Shown here: positions 8,296-16,292 of the stretch, in pieces
Numbering within the stretch: position 1 is the first letter of the stretch
How the letters are laid out: each line of letters begins with the position of its first letter
Assembly (NCBI GenBank): GCA_045863195.1
Contig: BTUI01000001.1
Coordinates: 1 to 64,000, forward strand
Origin: W-Chloroflexi-9 sp045863195
Lineage (GTDB): Bacteria; Chloroflexota; Dehalococcoidia; UBA2979
Reading direction: 5' to 3'
Length of the DNA stretch: 64,000 nucleotides
Notes under the pieces: generated by a model
The model's input: the letters and a program-made list of their open reading frames with translations, nothing else
Told to the model about the DNA's origin: nothing
Database searches by the model: none
Position numbers and translations under genes: made by a program

Positions 8296-9719
8296 GTGAG
8301 CAGCCGCTGCGCCGTCCCGCCACGCCCATGCTGCGCCAGATCGCGGAGCGCCCGACGCTGCGCGGTGCGCTGCTGGGCGTCCCCCTCTCCGTCAAGATCC
8401 TCGGCGCGCTGTTCGGCCTGGTGTTCCTCGCGCTGAACGCGGCGATCGCCTACGCGGTGATCGATGGCCGCCTGGACGGGAAGTGGTACGACTTCCGCGA
8501 CCTCGGCAACGCCACGCAGGCGCTGCGCGAGTGGACGGTCGACCAGGGCTGGCACCCCGGCATCATCTACGGCATCACGGCGATCCTCGGCGCGACGGGC
8601 GTGCTCTCGCTCGTCGGGGTCTGGCTGATCATCGGCCCGTGGGTGGAGCGGCGGGCGATCGCCAAGTTCCAGATCCGCGTCGGCCCGAACCGGAACGGCC
8701 CGTTCGGCCTGTTCCAGTCGCTGGCCGACGCCGTGAAGCTGATGCAGAAGGAAGTGATCATCCCGCGCGGCGCGGACAAGTGGCTTTACTTTGTGCCGCC
8801 GGTGTTCATCTTCATCCCGGCACTCCTCGGCTGGGGGCCGGTGCCGTGGGCGCCGAAGATGGCGTTCATCGACCTCCACGTCGGTGTGCTCTTCACGATC
8901 GCGATCTCGTCGCTGGGCGTCCTCGCCGTGTTCGTCGCCGGCTGGTCCTCCAACAACCACTACTCGCTCCTGGGGGCGATGCGCACCGTGGCGATGATGG
9001 TGTCGTACGAGATCCCGATCAGCCTCGCGCTGCTCTCGGTGGTCATGCTCACCGGCTCGATGCGCCTCTCCGAGATCGTCGAGTGGCAGGCGCACTACCA
9101 CGTCTGGATCATCGCGATCATCCCGTTCGCGGCGTTCGCCTTCCTCTTCGCGAGCACCGCCGAGATCAACCGCACGCCGAACGACATCGGTGAGGCGGAG
9201 TCGGAGATCGTCGCGGGCTTCTACACGGAGTACTCCGGCATGAAGGGCGGCCTGTTCATGGCCGTCGAACTGGGCAACGCGATCCTCGTGGGCGCGATGA
9301 TGGCCACGTTCTTCCTGGGCGGGTACACGCTGTTCGGCCTGGAGGAGTGGATCCCGGGCTACGTGATCCTGCTCACCAAGATCATCCTGGTGTACTTCCT
9401 CTTTGTGTGGCTTCGTGCCACCCTGCCTCGGTTCCGCCTGGATCAGCTGATGGGCTTCGCCTGGAAGTTCCTGATCCCGATCGCGATGGTGCAGGTGTTC
9501 GTGGTGGCGATTCAGGCCTCGGTGTTCGCGCGGGTGGATGCGCCGGCGCTCTTCACGCTTGGCGCGTTCGCCATCGTGAACACGTCGATCGCGATCCTGC
9601 TGGTGCGGCTGTGGGCTGACCGGCTGGGCTACTCCGTGGTCCAGCACGCCACGCGGCCGGTACTGACCAAGACCGTGGGCGGCTTGAAGGCCGCCGAGCA
9701 GATTCGGAAGCCGGCCTAG
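8292..9719 (+). CDS. nuoH: NADH-quinone oxidoreductase subunit H, long N-terminus
   Basis: 475 residues, longer than the usual 320-430. Membrane subunit linking the quinone site to the proton-pumping arm. Conserved stretches: ERRAIAKFQIRVGPNRNGPFGLFQSLADAVKL-like segment, STAEINRTPND-GEAESE and RATLPRFR. The first 100 residues contain an extra hydrophobic helix (LSVKILGALFGLVFLALNA) and a soluble piece before the normal helix 1. The ATG overlaps the nuoD stop (ATGA). nuoI, which normally follows, is absent; nuoJ starts inside the stop codon. Confidence 0.94.
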   Translation: MSEQPLRRPATPMLRQIAERPTLRGALLGVPLSVKILGALFGLVFLALNAAIAYAVIDGRLDGKWYDFRDLGNATQALREWTVDQGWHPGIIYGITAILGATGVLSLVGVWLIIGPWVERRAIAKFQIRVGPNRNGPFGLFQSLADAVKLMQKEVIIPRGADKWLYFVPPVFIFIPALLGWGPVPWAPKMAFIDLHVGVLFTIAISSLGVLAVFVAGWSSNNHYSLLGAMRTVAMMVSYEIPISLALLSVVMLTGSMRLSEIVEWQAHYHVWIIAIIPFAAFAFLFASTAEINRTPNDIGEAESEIVAGFYTEYSGMKGGLFMAVELGNAILVGAMMATFFLGGYTLFGLEEWIPGYVILLTKIILVYFLFVWLRATLPRFRLDQLMGFAWKFLIPIAMVQVFVVAIQASVFARVDAPALFTLGAFAIVNTSIAILLVRLWADRLGYSVVQHATRPVLTKTVGGLKAAEQIRKPA

Positions 9720-10249
9720 TGGACTCCCCGGGCATCATCCTGGCGTTCTGGCTGCTCAGCGGGATCACCGTGGGCTCCGCGCTGCTCGTGTTCGCGGCGC
9801 GCAACCTGCTGCACGCGCTCGCCTTCCTCGTGCTGTCCTTCCTGGGGATGGCGGGCCTGTTCATGACGCTGAGCGCGGACTTCATCGCCGTCGCCCAGAT
9901 CCTCATCTACGCCGGCTCGATCTCCGTCCTCATGGTGTTCGCGGTGATGCTCACCCCGCTCGCCTCGAGGAATAACGGCAACTCGCTCTACGTCCTGCCG
10001 GCGCTCGCCGCGGGCGCCGGCATCGCCGGCCTCGTCGGCCTCGTGGCGATCGAGACGGACTGGGCGGAGCACACCGGCGACGCGCTGAAGGCGGCCGACT
10101 TCCCGGAGACGGTGCCGGTGATCGGCGACCTGCTCCTCGGCCGGTACGTGCTGGCGTTCGAGATCGCCTCGGTGATGCTCTTCATCGCGCTGATCGGCGC
10201 GATCCTGCTGGTGCACGAGCGCCGCGACGACCCGCGAGGTGAGTCGTAA
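9719..10249 (+). CDS. nuoJ: NADH-quinone oxidoreductase subunit J
   Basis: 176 residues, five predicted membrane helices. It contains the typical ARNLLHALAFLVLSFLGMAG and FIAVAQILIYAGSISVLMVF, with the pi-bulge helix of the antiporter-adjacent module. The GTG start shares one base with the nuoH TAG. The helix-4/5 loop (about residues 110-140) is soluble and somewhat extended. Confidence 0.93.
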   Translation: MDSPGIILAFWLLSGITVGSALLVFAARNLLHALAFLVLSFLGMAGLFMTLSADFIAVAQILIYAGSISVLMVFAVMLTPLASRNNGNSLYVLPALAAGAGIAGLVGLVAIETDWAEHTGDALKAADFPETVPVIGDLLLGRYVLAFEIASVMLFIALIGAILLVHERRDDPRGES

Positions 10250-10602
10250 TGCCGCCCATCCCCGCGATCGAGGATCTGAGCGTCACGCTCGCGCACTACC
10301 TCGCCGTCTCCGGCGTGATCTTCGGCATCGGCGTGGTGATCGCGCTGTCCAAGCGCAACGCCGTGGCGGTGCTGATGGGCGTCGAGCTGATGCTGAACGC
10401 CGTGAACCTGACGCTGGTGGCCTTCTCGCGCTTCTCCTCCGCCTTTCCGGCGGGCGAGGAGCCGCTCACCGGCCATGCCTTCGTGGTCTTCGTGCTCACC
10501 GTGGCGGCCGCAGAAGCGGCGATCGCCCTCGCGCTGGCGGTGCTGGTGTACCGCCGCCGGGAGACGGTGGACCTGGACCGCGTCAACCTGATGCGCTGGT
10601 AG
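10249..10602 (+). CDS. nuoK: NADH-quinone oxidoreductase subunit K
   Basis: 117 residues, three helices, MrpC-like. MGVELMLNAVNLTLVAF carries the conserved membrane glutamate, and helix 3 is FVLTVAAAEAAIALALAVLV with the second glutamate. The stop of nuoJ and the ATG share one base. Confidence 0.94.
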   Translation: MPPIPAIEDLSVTLAHYLAVSGVIFGIGVVIALSKRNAVAVLMGVELMLNAVNLTLVAFSRFSSAFPAGEEPLTGHAFVVFVLTVAAAEAAIALALAVLVYRRRETVDLDRVNLMRW

Positions 10603-10617
10603 GGGCGGGGACAGCCG

Positions 10618-10806
10618 ATGTGGGTGAAGTTCATGGATGTCCCGGACGGCTACGCCGCGCTGATGTGGCGTGAGCTGTTCAACCAGGAGGCGCTGTCCGT
10701 CCGGATCGTGCCGCCGGTCGAGGTTGGTGGAATGAAGGACGCCCGGGAGATCTGGGTGCCTGACGGCAAGACACACGTGGCCCGCGAAGTGCTGAACAAG
10801 ATCTAG
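10618..10806 (+). CDS. 62-residue conserved-looking protein inside the nuo operon
   Basis: A small soluble protein placed between nuoK and nuoL with 15 nt and 0 nt spacing, so it is co-transcribed and coupled to nuoL. It begins MWVKFMDVPDGYAALMWREL and ends with VAREVLNKI. By eye it resembles the short DUF2007-type fold (signal-transducing-like, ferredoxin-like alpha/beta), but this is weak. No cysteines, so it is not a substitute for NuoI or NuoB. Function unknown; possibly an assembly or accessory factor. Confidence 0.65.
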   Translation: MWVKFMDVPDGYAALMWRELFNQEALSVRIVPPVEVGGMKDAREIWVPDGKTHVAREVLNKI

Positions 10807-12792
10807 ATGATGCTTCCAGACATCCCGCAGGCTGCCGTCTGGGCGATCTACTTCGCCCCGATCACCTCGTTCCTGGTGATCGTCGGCCTACTGCGCTCTC
10901 GCCCGCTCCTCGCCGGCCGCTTCACGATCGCGGCGATCGGCGTCGCGTGGCTGCTCGCCGTCTGGGCGCTCGACACCGTGATCGGCCACGACGGCGAGAA
11001 CGTGGGCTTCGACCCGGTCCACTGGTTTTCGCTCTTCAACCTCGAGGTCGAGTTCGGCATCCGGCTGGACGGCCTGAGCGCGGTGATGATCTTCGTCGTC
11101 ACCTCCATCTCGCTCCTCGTGCAGATCTACTCGACGGGCTACATGGCGGGCGACGGCGGCTACGCGCGGTTCTTCGCGTTCATGTCGCTCTTCACCGCGG
11201 CCATGCTCGGCCTGGTCATGTCCTCCAGCCTGCTCCAGCTGTTCATCCACTGGGAGTTAGTGGGCCTCACGTCCTACCTGCTGATCGGCTTCTGGTTCCA
11301 CCGCCCGAGCGCCGCCGCCGCCGCGAAGAAGGCGTTCATCGTCACTCGTTTCGGGGACTTCGGGTTCATGCTCGCGGTCGTGCTGATCTGGACCCAGACC
11401 AACACCTTCGACATCGCCGAGATCAACCACCTGGCGCACGACGGGCTCTCGGCGTCCGTCCTGACCGGCTTCGTGCTCGGCCTCTTCGCCGGTGCCGCGG
11501 GCAAGTCCGCGCAGTTCCCGCTGCACTTCTGGCTCCCGGACGCGATGGAGGGCCCCACCCCGGTCTCCTCGATCGTCCACTCGGCGACGATGGTGGCGGC
11601 CGGCGTCTACCTGCTCCTGCGCTTCTTCCCGACCGTCGAGGCCGCTCCGGCCGAGGTGCGCGACGTGATCGCCTACGTGGGCGCGTTCACGGCGATCTTC
11701 GCCGCGACGATGGGCGTGGTCGCGACCGACATCAAGCGCGTGCTCGCCTACTCGACGATCTCGCAACTGGGCTACATGGTGATGGCGATCGGCCTCGGCG
11801 GGTACGTGGCGGCGATCTTCCACCTGTTCACGCACGCGTTCTTCAAGAGCCTGCTCTTCCAGGGCGCAGGCTCGGTGAGCCACGCGACCAACACCTTCGA
11901 GATGCCGCTGATGGGCGGCCTCCGGAAGGCGATGCCGGTCACGTTCATCACCTTCCTGATCGGCTCGCTGTCGCTGGCCGGCGTCTTCCCGCTCGCCGGG
12001 TTCTGGTCGAAGGACGAGATCCTGCTCGACGCCTGGAAGTACGACAAGGTCCTCTGGGTGCTCGGCACGGCCGTGGCGTTCCTGACCGCGCTGTACATGT
12101 TCCGCGCGATCTTCATGACCTTCTTCGGGGAGTACAAAGGCGGCGCGGCCCCCGAGCACGGCGGGCACGACTCGCATGACTCCCACGCCGCGCAGGACGC
12201 TCACGGCGACACGCACGGCGGCCACGGCGGGCTGCACGAGTCGCCCCGCTCCATGCTCTTCCCGCTGATCGTGCTGTCGGTACCGGCGATCTTCTTCGGC
12301 CTCGTCGCACCTTCTGGCTTCTTCGGCGAACTGGTGGAAGGCGCACTCCCTGAGGAACTGCGGCACTTCCACTTCCACGCGGAGATCATCGTGGTGGCCC
12401 CCACCACGGTGGCCGGCCTCGCTGGTATCGCGGTCGCCGCGGCGATCTACTACGCGCAGCGCCCGTCCTCCTCGGTCATTCGAGGCGCGCTCGGCCCGCT
12501 GCCGCGGGTGGTGGAGCGGCTCTACTACGTGAACGAGATCGCGGAGATCGGCATCGTGCGCGGCTTCCTCTACAACGGGGTGGCGCGCGGCGCGGCGCTG
12601 TTCGACAAGTACGTGGTGGACATGGCCGTCAACATGGCCGGGCTGGCGACGAAGTTCGCGGGTGACATCCTGCGCCGAAGCGAGACGGGCCAGCTGCAGG
12701 CGTACACCTCGGTCTACGTGCTCGGCGTGGTCGGCGCGGCCGGGGCGCTGCTGGTGCTGGCCGGCGGCCTGCTGGATCGGCTGGTGCCGTAA
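10807..12792 (+). CDS. nuoL: NADH-quinone oxidoreductase subunit L
   Basis: 661 residues, the distal proton-pumping antiporter-like subunit. Conserved: FFAFMSLFTAAMLGLVMS, HWELVGLTSYLLIGFW, KSAQFPLHFWLPDAMEGPTPVS and ATDIKRVLAYSTISQLGYM, with the pumping lysines and glutamates. A His/Asp-rich loop of about 25 residues (roughly 455-480; HGGHDSHDSHAAQDAHGDTH begins it) interrupts the C-terminal part. This looks like a metal-binding linker before the lateral helix. The start follows the stop of the 62-residue gene directly. Confidence 0.95.
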   Translation: MMLPDIPQAAVWAIYFAPITSFLVIVGLLRSRPLLAGRFTIAAIGVAWLLAVWALDTVIGHDGENVGFDPVHWFSLFNLEVEFGIRLDGLSAVMIFVVTSISLLVQIYSTGYMAGDGGYARFFAFMSLFTAAMLGLVMSSSLLQLFIHWELVGLTSYLLIGFWFHRPSAAAAAKKAFIVTRFGDFGFMLAVVLIWTQTNTFDIAEINHLAHDGLSASVLTGFVLGLFAGAAGKSAQFPLHFWLPDAMEGPTPVSSIVHSATMVAAGVYLLLRFFPTVEAAPAEVRDVIAYVGAFTAIFAATMGVVATDIKRVLAYSTISQLGYMVMAIGLGGYVAAIFHLFTHAFFKSLLFQGAGSVSHATNTFEMPLMGGLRKAMPVTFITFLIGSLSLAGVFPLAGFWSKDEILLDAWKYDKVLWVLGTAVAFLTALYMFRAIFMTFFGEYKGGAAPEHGGHDSHDSHAAQDAHGDTHGGHGGLHESPRSMLFPLIVLSVPAIFFGLVAPSGFFGELVEGALPEELRHFHFHAEIIVVAPTTVAGLAGIAVAAAIYYAQRPSSSVIRGALGPLPRVVERLYYVNEIAEIGIVRGFLYNGVARGAALFDKYVVDMAVNMAGLATKFAGDILRRSETGQLQAYTSVYVLGVVGAAGALLVLAGGLLDRLVP

Positions 12793-14259
12793 ATGCTGAC
12801 CGCATTCCTGCTGATCCCGCTCGGTGGCGCCGTCATGTCCGCGTTCCTGCCGAAGGATCGCGAGCGCGACGCGCGATGGATCGCGCTCGCCTTCTCGCTG
12901 CTGGCGTTCGCCGTCTCCGTCGTCATGTTCGCGCGCTTCGACCGCTCGGCGGAGGGCTACCAGTTCGTCGACTCGTTCGATTGGATCGCCGCCGGCGACT
13001 TCACGGTGCAGTACATCGTGGGCGTCGATGGCCTGTCGGCGCCCCTCGTGCTGCTGCTCGGGCTGCTGTCGGTCGTGGCCGTGCTCGTCTCCTGGAACAT
13101 CGAGGTCAAGCCGAAGCAGTACTTCGCGTGGCTGCTGATGCTGGAGAGCGCCGTCGCCGGCGTCTTCATCTCGCTCGACCTGATCCAGTTCTTCCTGTTC
13201 TGGGAGCTCGAACTCATCCCGATGTTCCTGCTGATCAGCCAGTGGGGATCGGGCCGCCGTCTCTACAGCGCGACGAAGTTCCTGATCTACACGCTCGCCG
13301 GCTCCGCCCTGATGCTCGCGGGCTTCCTCGTGCTGGGCTTCGAGGCGGGGACGTTCAACATCGAGCGCCTGACCGCGAACCCGCCGACCGAGGCGATCGT
13401 GCCGATGGCTGCGGTGTTCTGGGCGATCATGCTGGCGTTCCTCGTGAAACTGCCGGTGTTCCCGCTGCACACCTGGCTGCCGGACGCCCACACCGACGCG
13501 CCGACGGCGGTGTCGGTGATGCTGGCCGGCGTCCTGCTGAAGATGGGTGGCTACGGCATCCTGCGCATCGCGATCCCGCTGATGCCGGAGCAGGCCGTCG
13601 AGTTCCAGACCGTCCTCGCCACGATCGCCGGCTTCTCGGTGATCTGGGGTGCCGTGATCACGCTCCGCCAGACGGACCTGAAGCGCCTTGTGGCGTACTC
13701 CTCGGTCTCGCACATGGGGTACGTGTTGCTCGGCGTCTCGGCGATGGGGTCCGTCGGCTACGCGGGGGCCGCGCTGCAAATGTTCACGCACGGCACCATC
13801 ACGGGCCTCCTCTTCGTGATGGTGGGCCTGGTCTACGAGCGCACCCACACCCGCGAGATCGCCCGCATGTCCGGCCTGATGCACCGCGTCCCGGTGCTCG
13901 GCATCGGCATGATGATCGCCGGCCTCGCCTCGCTCGGCCTCCCCGGGATGTCCGGCTTCGTCGCCGAACTCACGACGTTCCTCGGTTCGCTCGAGGCGCA
14001 CCCGACGGCCACGTTCTTCGCCATCTTCGGCGTGGTGCTCTCCGCCGGGTACATCCTCTGGATGGTGCAGCGCGTCTTCCACGGCCCGCCGACCGAAGAG
14101 TGGAAGCACCTGGAGGACGCCAAGGAGTGGTGGGAGTACGCCGCGATCGTGGCGCTGGTCGTGACCATCATCGGCGTCGGCATCTACCCGGCGATCCTGA
14201 CTGACGTGGTGGAGGTTGGCGTCGCGCCGATCGCCGCGATCGTGGAGGCAGTCGCGTGA
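12793..14259 (+). CDS. nuoM: NADH-quinone oxidoreductase subunit M
   Basis: 488 residues, about 14 helices, antiporter-like. The key stretches are FFLFWELELIPMFLLIS (helix-5 glutamate), KLPVFPLHTWLPDAHTDAPT and KRLVAYSSVSHMGYVLLG. It starts one base after nuoL ends and overlaps nuoN by GTGA. Normal length, no anomaly. Confidence 0.95.
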   Translation: MLTAFLLIPLGGAVMSAFLPKDRERDARWIALAFSLLAFAVSVVMFARFDRSAEGYQFVDSFDWIAAGDFTVQYIVGVDGLSAPLVLLLGLLSVVAVLVSWNIEVKPKQYFAWLLMLESAVAGVFISLDLIQFFLFWELELIPMFLLISQWGSGRRLYSATKFLIYTLAGSALMLAGFLVLGFEAGTFNIERLTANPPTEAIVPMAAVFWAIMLAFLVKLPVFPLHTWLPDAHTDAPTAVSVMLAGVLLKMGGYGILRIAIPLMPEQAVEFQTVLATIAGFSVIWGAVITLRQTDLKRLVAYSSVSHMGYVLLGVSAMGSVGYAGAALQMFTHGTITGLLFVMVGLVYERTHTREIARMSGLMHRVPVLGIGMMIAGLASLGLPGMSGFVAELTTFLGSLEAHPTATFFAIFGVVLSAGYILWMVQRVFHGPPTEEWKHLEDAKEWWEYAAIVALVVTIIGVGIYPAILTDVVEVGVAPIAAIVEAVA

Positions 14260-15719
14260 GCCTGGCGGAGCACATCCACTACATCGGCCCCGCGCTCGCG
14301 CTCTTCGTCGGCGCCGGCCTCGTGCTGCTCGTTGACCTGATCCAGGGCCGCAAGGCGGCGACCTGGGGCATCTCGCTCACGGTGATCGCGGTCGGCCTCG
14401 GCTGGACCGCGGCGCAGGCGCTGGACGGCACCTCCGGGGAGGCGCTCAGCGGCTCCGTGGTGGTCGACCGCTTCTCGATCTTCGTGACGTTCATCATCCT
14501 CTTCGCCGCGCTCGCCGTGGTGGCTGCCGCACGGGAGTGGCTGTCGAGGCTGGACGGGGACGCCGAGTTCCTCGCGCTGCTGCTCGTCTCCGCCGGTTCC
14601 ATGGCGCTGCTGGTGCAGTCCAACGACCTGATCACGCTGTTCGTGGCGCTGGAGACGACCTCGATCGCCCAGTTCATCATGGCTGCCATCGCCCGGAACG
14701 ATAAGTCCGCCGAGGCGGGCCTGAAGTACCTGCTCACCGGCGCCGTGGCGGCGGCCGTGATGCTGTACGGCTTCGCGTTCCTCTTCGGCATCTCCGGCAC
14801 CGTCTCGCTGCCCGGCATCGCCGAGCTCGTGCTCTCCGCGCCGGAGAGCCAGCGCCTGCCCCTGATCCTCGCGTTCGTCTTCATCGCGGCCGGCTTCGGC
14901 TACAAGATGGCGATCGCGCCGTTCCACGCCTGGGCGCCGGACGTGTACGAGGGCGCCCCCGCGCACGTCGCGTCGTTCCTCTCGGTCGCATCGAAGGCGG
15001 CCGGCTTCGCGATCGCGCTGCGCGTCTTCTATACCGGCCTCGGCGGCGGCGACACCTTCATCGCGCAGGACTGGGCGAAGCTCTTCGGCGCGCTCGCCGT
15101 CCTCTCGATGCTGTTCGGCAACACCGGCGCGATCCTCCAGACGAACGCGCGCCGGCTGCTCGGGTACTCCTCGATCGCGCAGGCCGGCAACATCGCCGTC
15201 GGCCTGGCGGCGGTCGCCGCTGGCAGCACGATGGGCCCGAGCGGCGTGCTGTTCTTCCTTGGCACCTACCTTGCGACCAACCTCGGCGCGTTCATCGCGG
15301 TGACGGCGGTCGCGGAGCGCCTCGGCACCGAGCAGATCGAGGACTACGCAGGCCTGATGAAGCGGTCGCCGCTCACGGCCGGCGTGCTGTCGATCTGTCT
15401 GCTTTCGCTCACCGGCATCCCGCCGACGGCTGGCTTCATCGCGAAGGTGTACGTCTTCAACAGCGCGATCCAGGCGGACCAGATCTGGCTCGTGGGCGTC
15501 GTCGCCATCGCGGTCCTCAACACGGCGATCTCGGCCTTCTACTACCTGCGCTGGGTGCGCACGATGTGGCTGGACGAGCCGAAGGACGCGGCCACGTTCC
15601 GGCCGTCCGGGCCCACGCAGGCCGTGCTGCTCGCCTCGGTCGCCGGTGTGCTGTTCTTCGGCACGGCGCCGACCTGGCTCATCACCGCCGCGCAGCGCGC
15701 CGCCGCCTCGCTCCTGTAG
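14256..15719 (+). CDS. nuoN: NADH-quinone oxidoreductase subunit N
   Basis: 487 residues, third antiporter-like pump subunit. TLFVALETTSIAQFIMAA, KMAIAPFHAWAPDVYEGAP and RRLLGYSSIAQAGN are diagnostic. It is the last gene of the nuo operon; ybeY follows 12 nt later on the same strand and may be read through. No terminator hairpin with a U-tract is visible after it. Confidence 0.95.
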   Translation: MSLAEHIHYIGPALALFVGAGLVLLVDLIQGRKAATWGISLTVIAVGLGWTAAQALDGTSGEALSGSVVVDRFSIFVTFIILFAALAVVAAAREWLSRLDGDAEFLALLLVSAGSMALLVQSNDLITLFVALETTSIAQFIMAAIARNDKSAEAGLKYLLTGAVAAAVMLYGFAFLFGISGTVSLPGIAELVLSAPESQRLPLILAFVFIAAGFGYKMAIAPFHAWAPDVYEGAPAHVASFLSVASKAAGFAIALRVFYTGLGGGDTFIAQDWAKLFGALAVLSMLFGNTGAILQTNARRLLGYSSIAQAGNIAVGLAAVAAGSTMGPSGVLFFLGTYLATNLGAFIAVTAVAERLGTEQIEDYAGLMKRSPLTAGVLSICLLSLTGIPPTAGFIAKVYVFNSAIQADQIWLVGVVAIAVLNTAISAFYYLRWVRTMWLDEPKDAATFRPSGPTQAVLLASVAGVLFFGTAPTWLITAAQRAAASLL

Positions 15720-15731
15720 CGGCTGCTCGCC

Positions 15732-16223
15732 GTGCCTGAGCCGCGCTACGACATCTCGATCGAGGTCGAGGATGGCTTTGAGGGCCGTGCGAACGTCGTC
15801 GCACTCGAAGCGCTGATCGCGCAGGCGCTCGCGGACGAGGAGATCGAGGACGGCACCGGCCTCGCGCTCGTGATCGCCGGCGACGAACTCCTGCACTCGC
15901 TCAACCGCGAGCATCGCGGCGTGGACGCCCCCACGGACGTGCTCTCCTTCGGCGCCGAGGAGGGCGAGGAGATCCCGCTGGGCGAGGATCAGCCCCGCTA
16001 CGTGGGCGACATCGTGATCTCCGTGGAGACGGCCGCCCGCCAGGCCTCGGAGGCCGGCATCGCGCTGGACGCGGAACTCGCGCACATCGTCCTCCACGGG
16101 GTGCTGCACCTCCTCGGCTGGGACCACGAGACGCCCGAGGACGACGCGGAGATGAAGGCGCGCGAGGAGCGGGTACTCGGCCCGGAGATCCACGCGCGCG
16201 GGGCGAGCCACGACCACGACTGA
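15732..16223 (+). CDS. ybeY: endoribonuclease YbeY, rRNA maturation factor
   Basis: 163 residues with the zinc-binding motif H-G-V-L-H-L-L-G-W-D-H near residue 120 and GDIVIS-ETA before it. YbeY trims the 16S rRNA 3' end and takes part in ribosome quality control. It starts at GTG, 12 nt after nuoN, and ends 69 nt before the dnaX start; a likely promoter for dnaX lies in that gap. Confidence 0.93.
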   Translation: MPEPRYDISIEVEDGFEGRANVVALEALIAQALADEEIEDGTGLALVIAGDELLHSLNREHRGVDAPTDVLSFGAEEGEEIPLGEDQPRYVGDIVISVETAARQASEAGIALDAELAHIVLHGVLHLLGWDHETPEDDAEMKAREERVLGPEIHARGASHDHD

Positions 16224-16242
16224 TCCCACCGGGGGGCGTTGA

Positions 16243-16248
16243 TACACT
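16243..16248 (+). promoter_or_regulatory. -10 box upstream of dnaX
   Basis: TACACT, the same hexamer used before rel and tRNA-Arg. Predicted start near 16255, about 38 nt before dnaX. No clear -35. Confidence 0.4.
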
Positions 16249-16292
16249 GCCCTCAGCGCCGCCGGACTCCCCCCGGCGATGCGGGGGTGCGC

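Noticed and set aside
10618..10806. Candidate replacement for NuoI or NuoB
   Set aside because: No cysteine residues, so it cannot bind Fe-S clusters.
11257..14109. Minus-strand open frame of 950 codons opposite nuoL and nuoM
   Set aside because: Antisense shadow of GC-rich coding; Arg/His/Glu-rich with no domain, and the plus-strand genes are certain.
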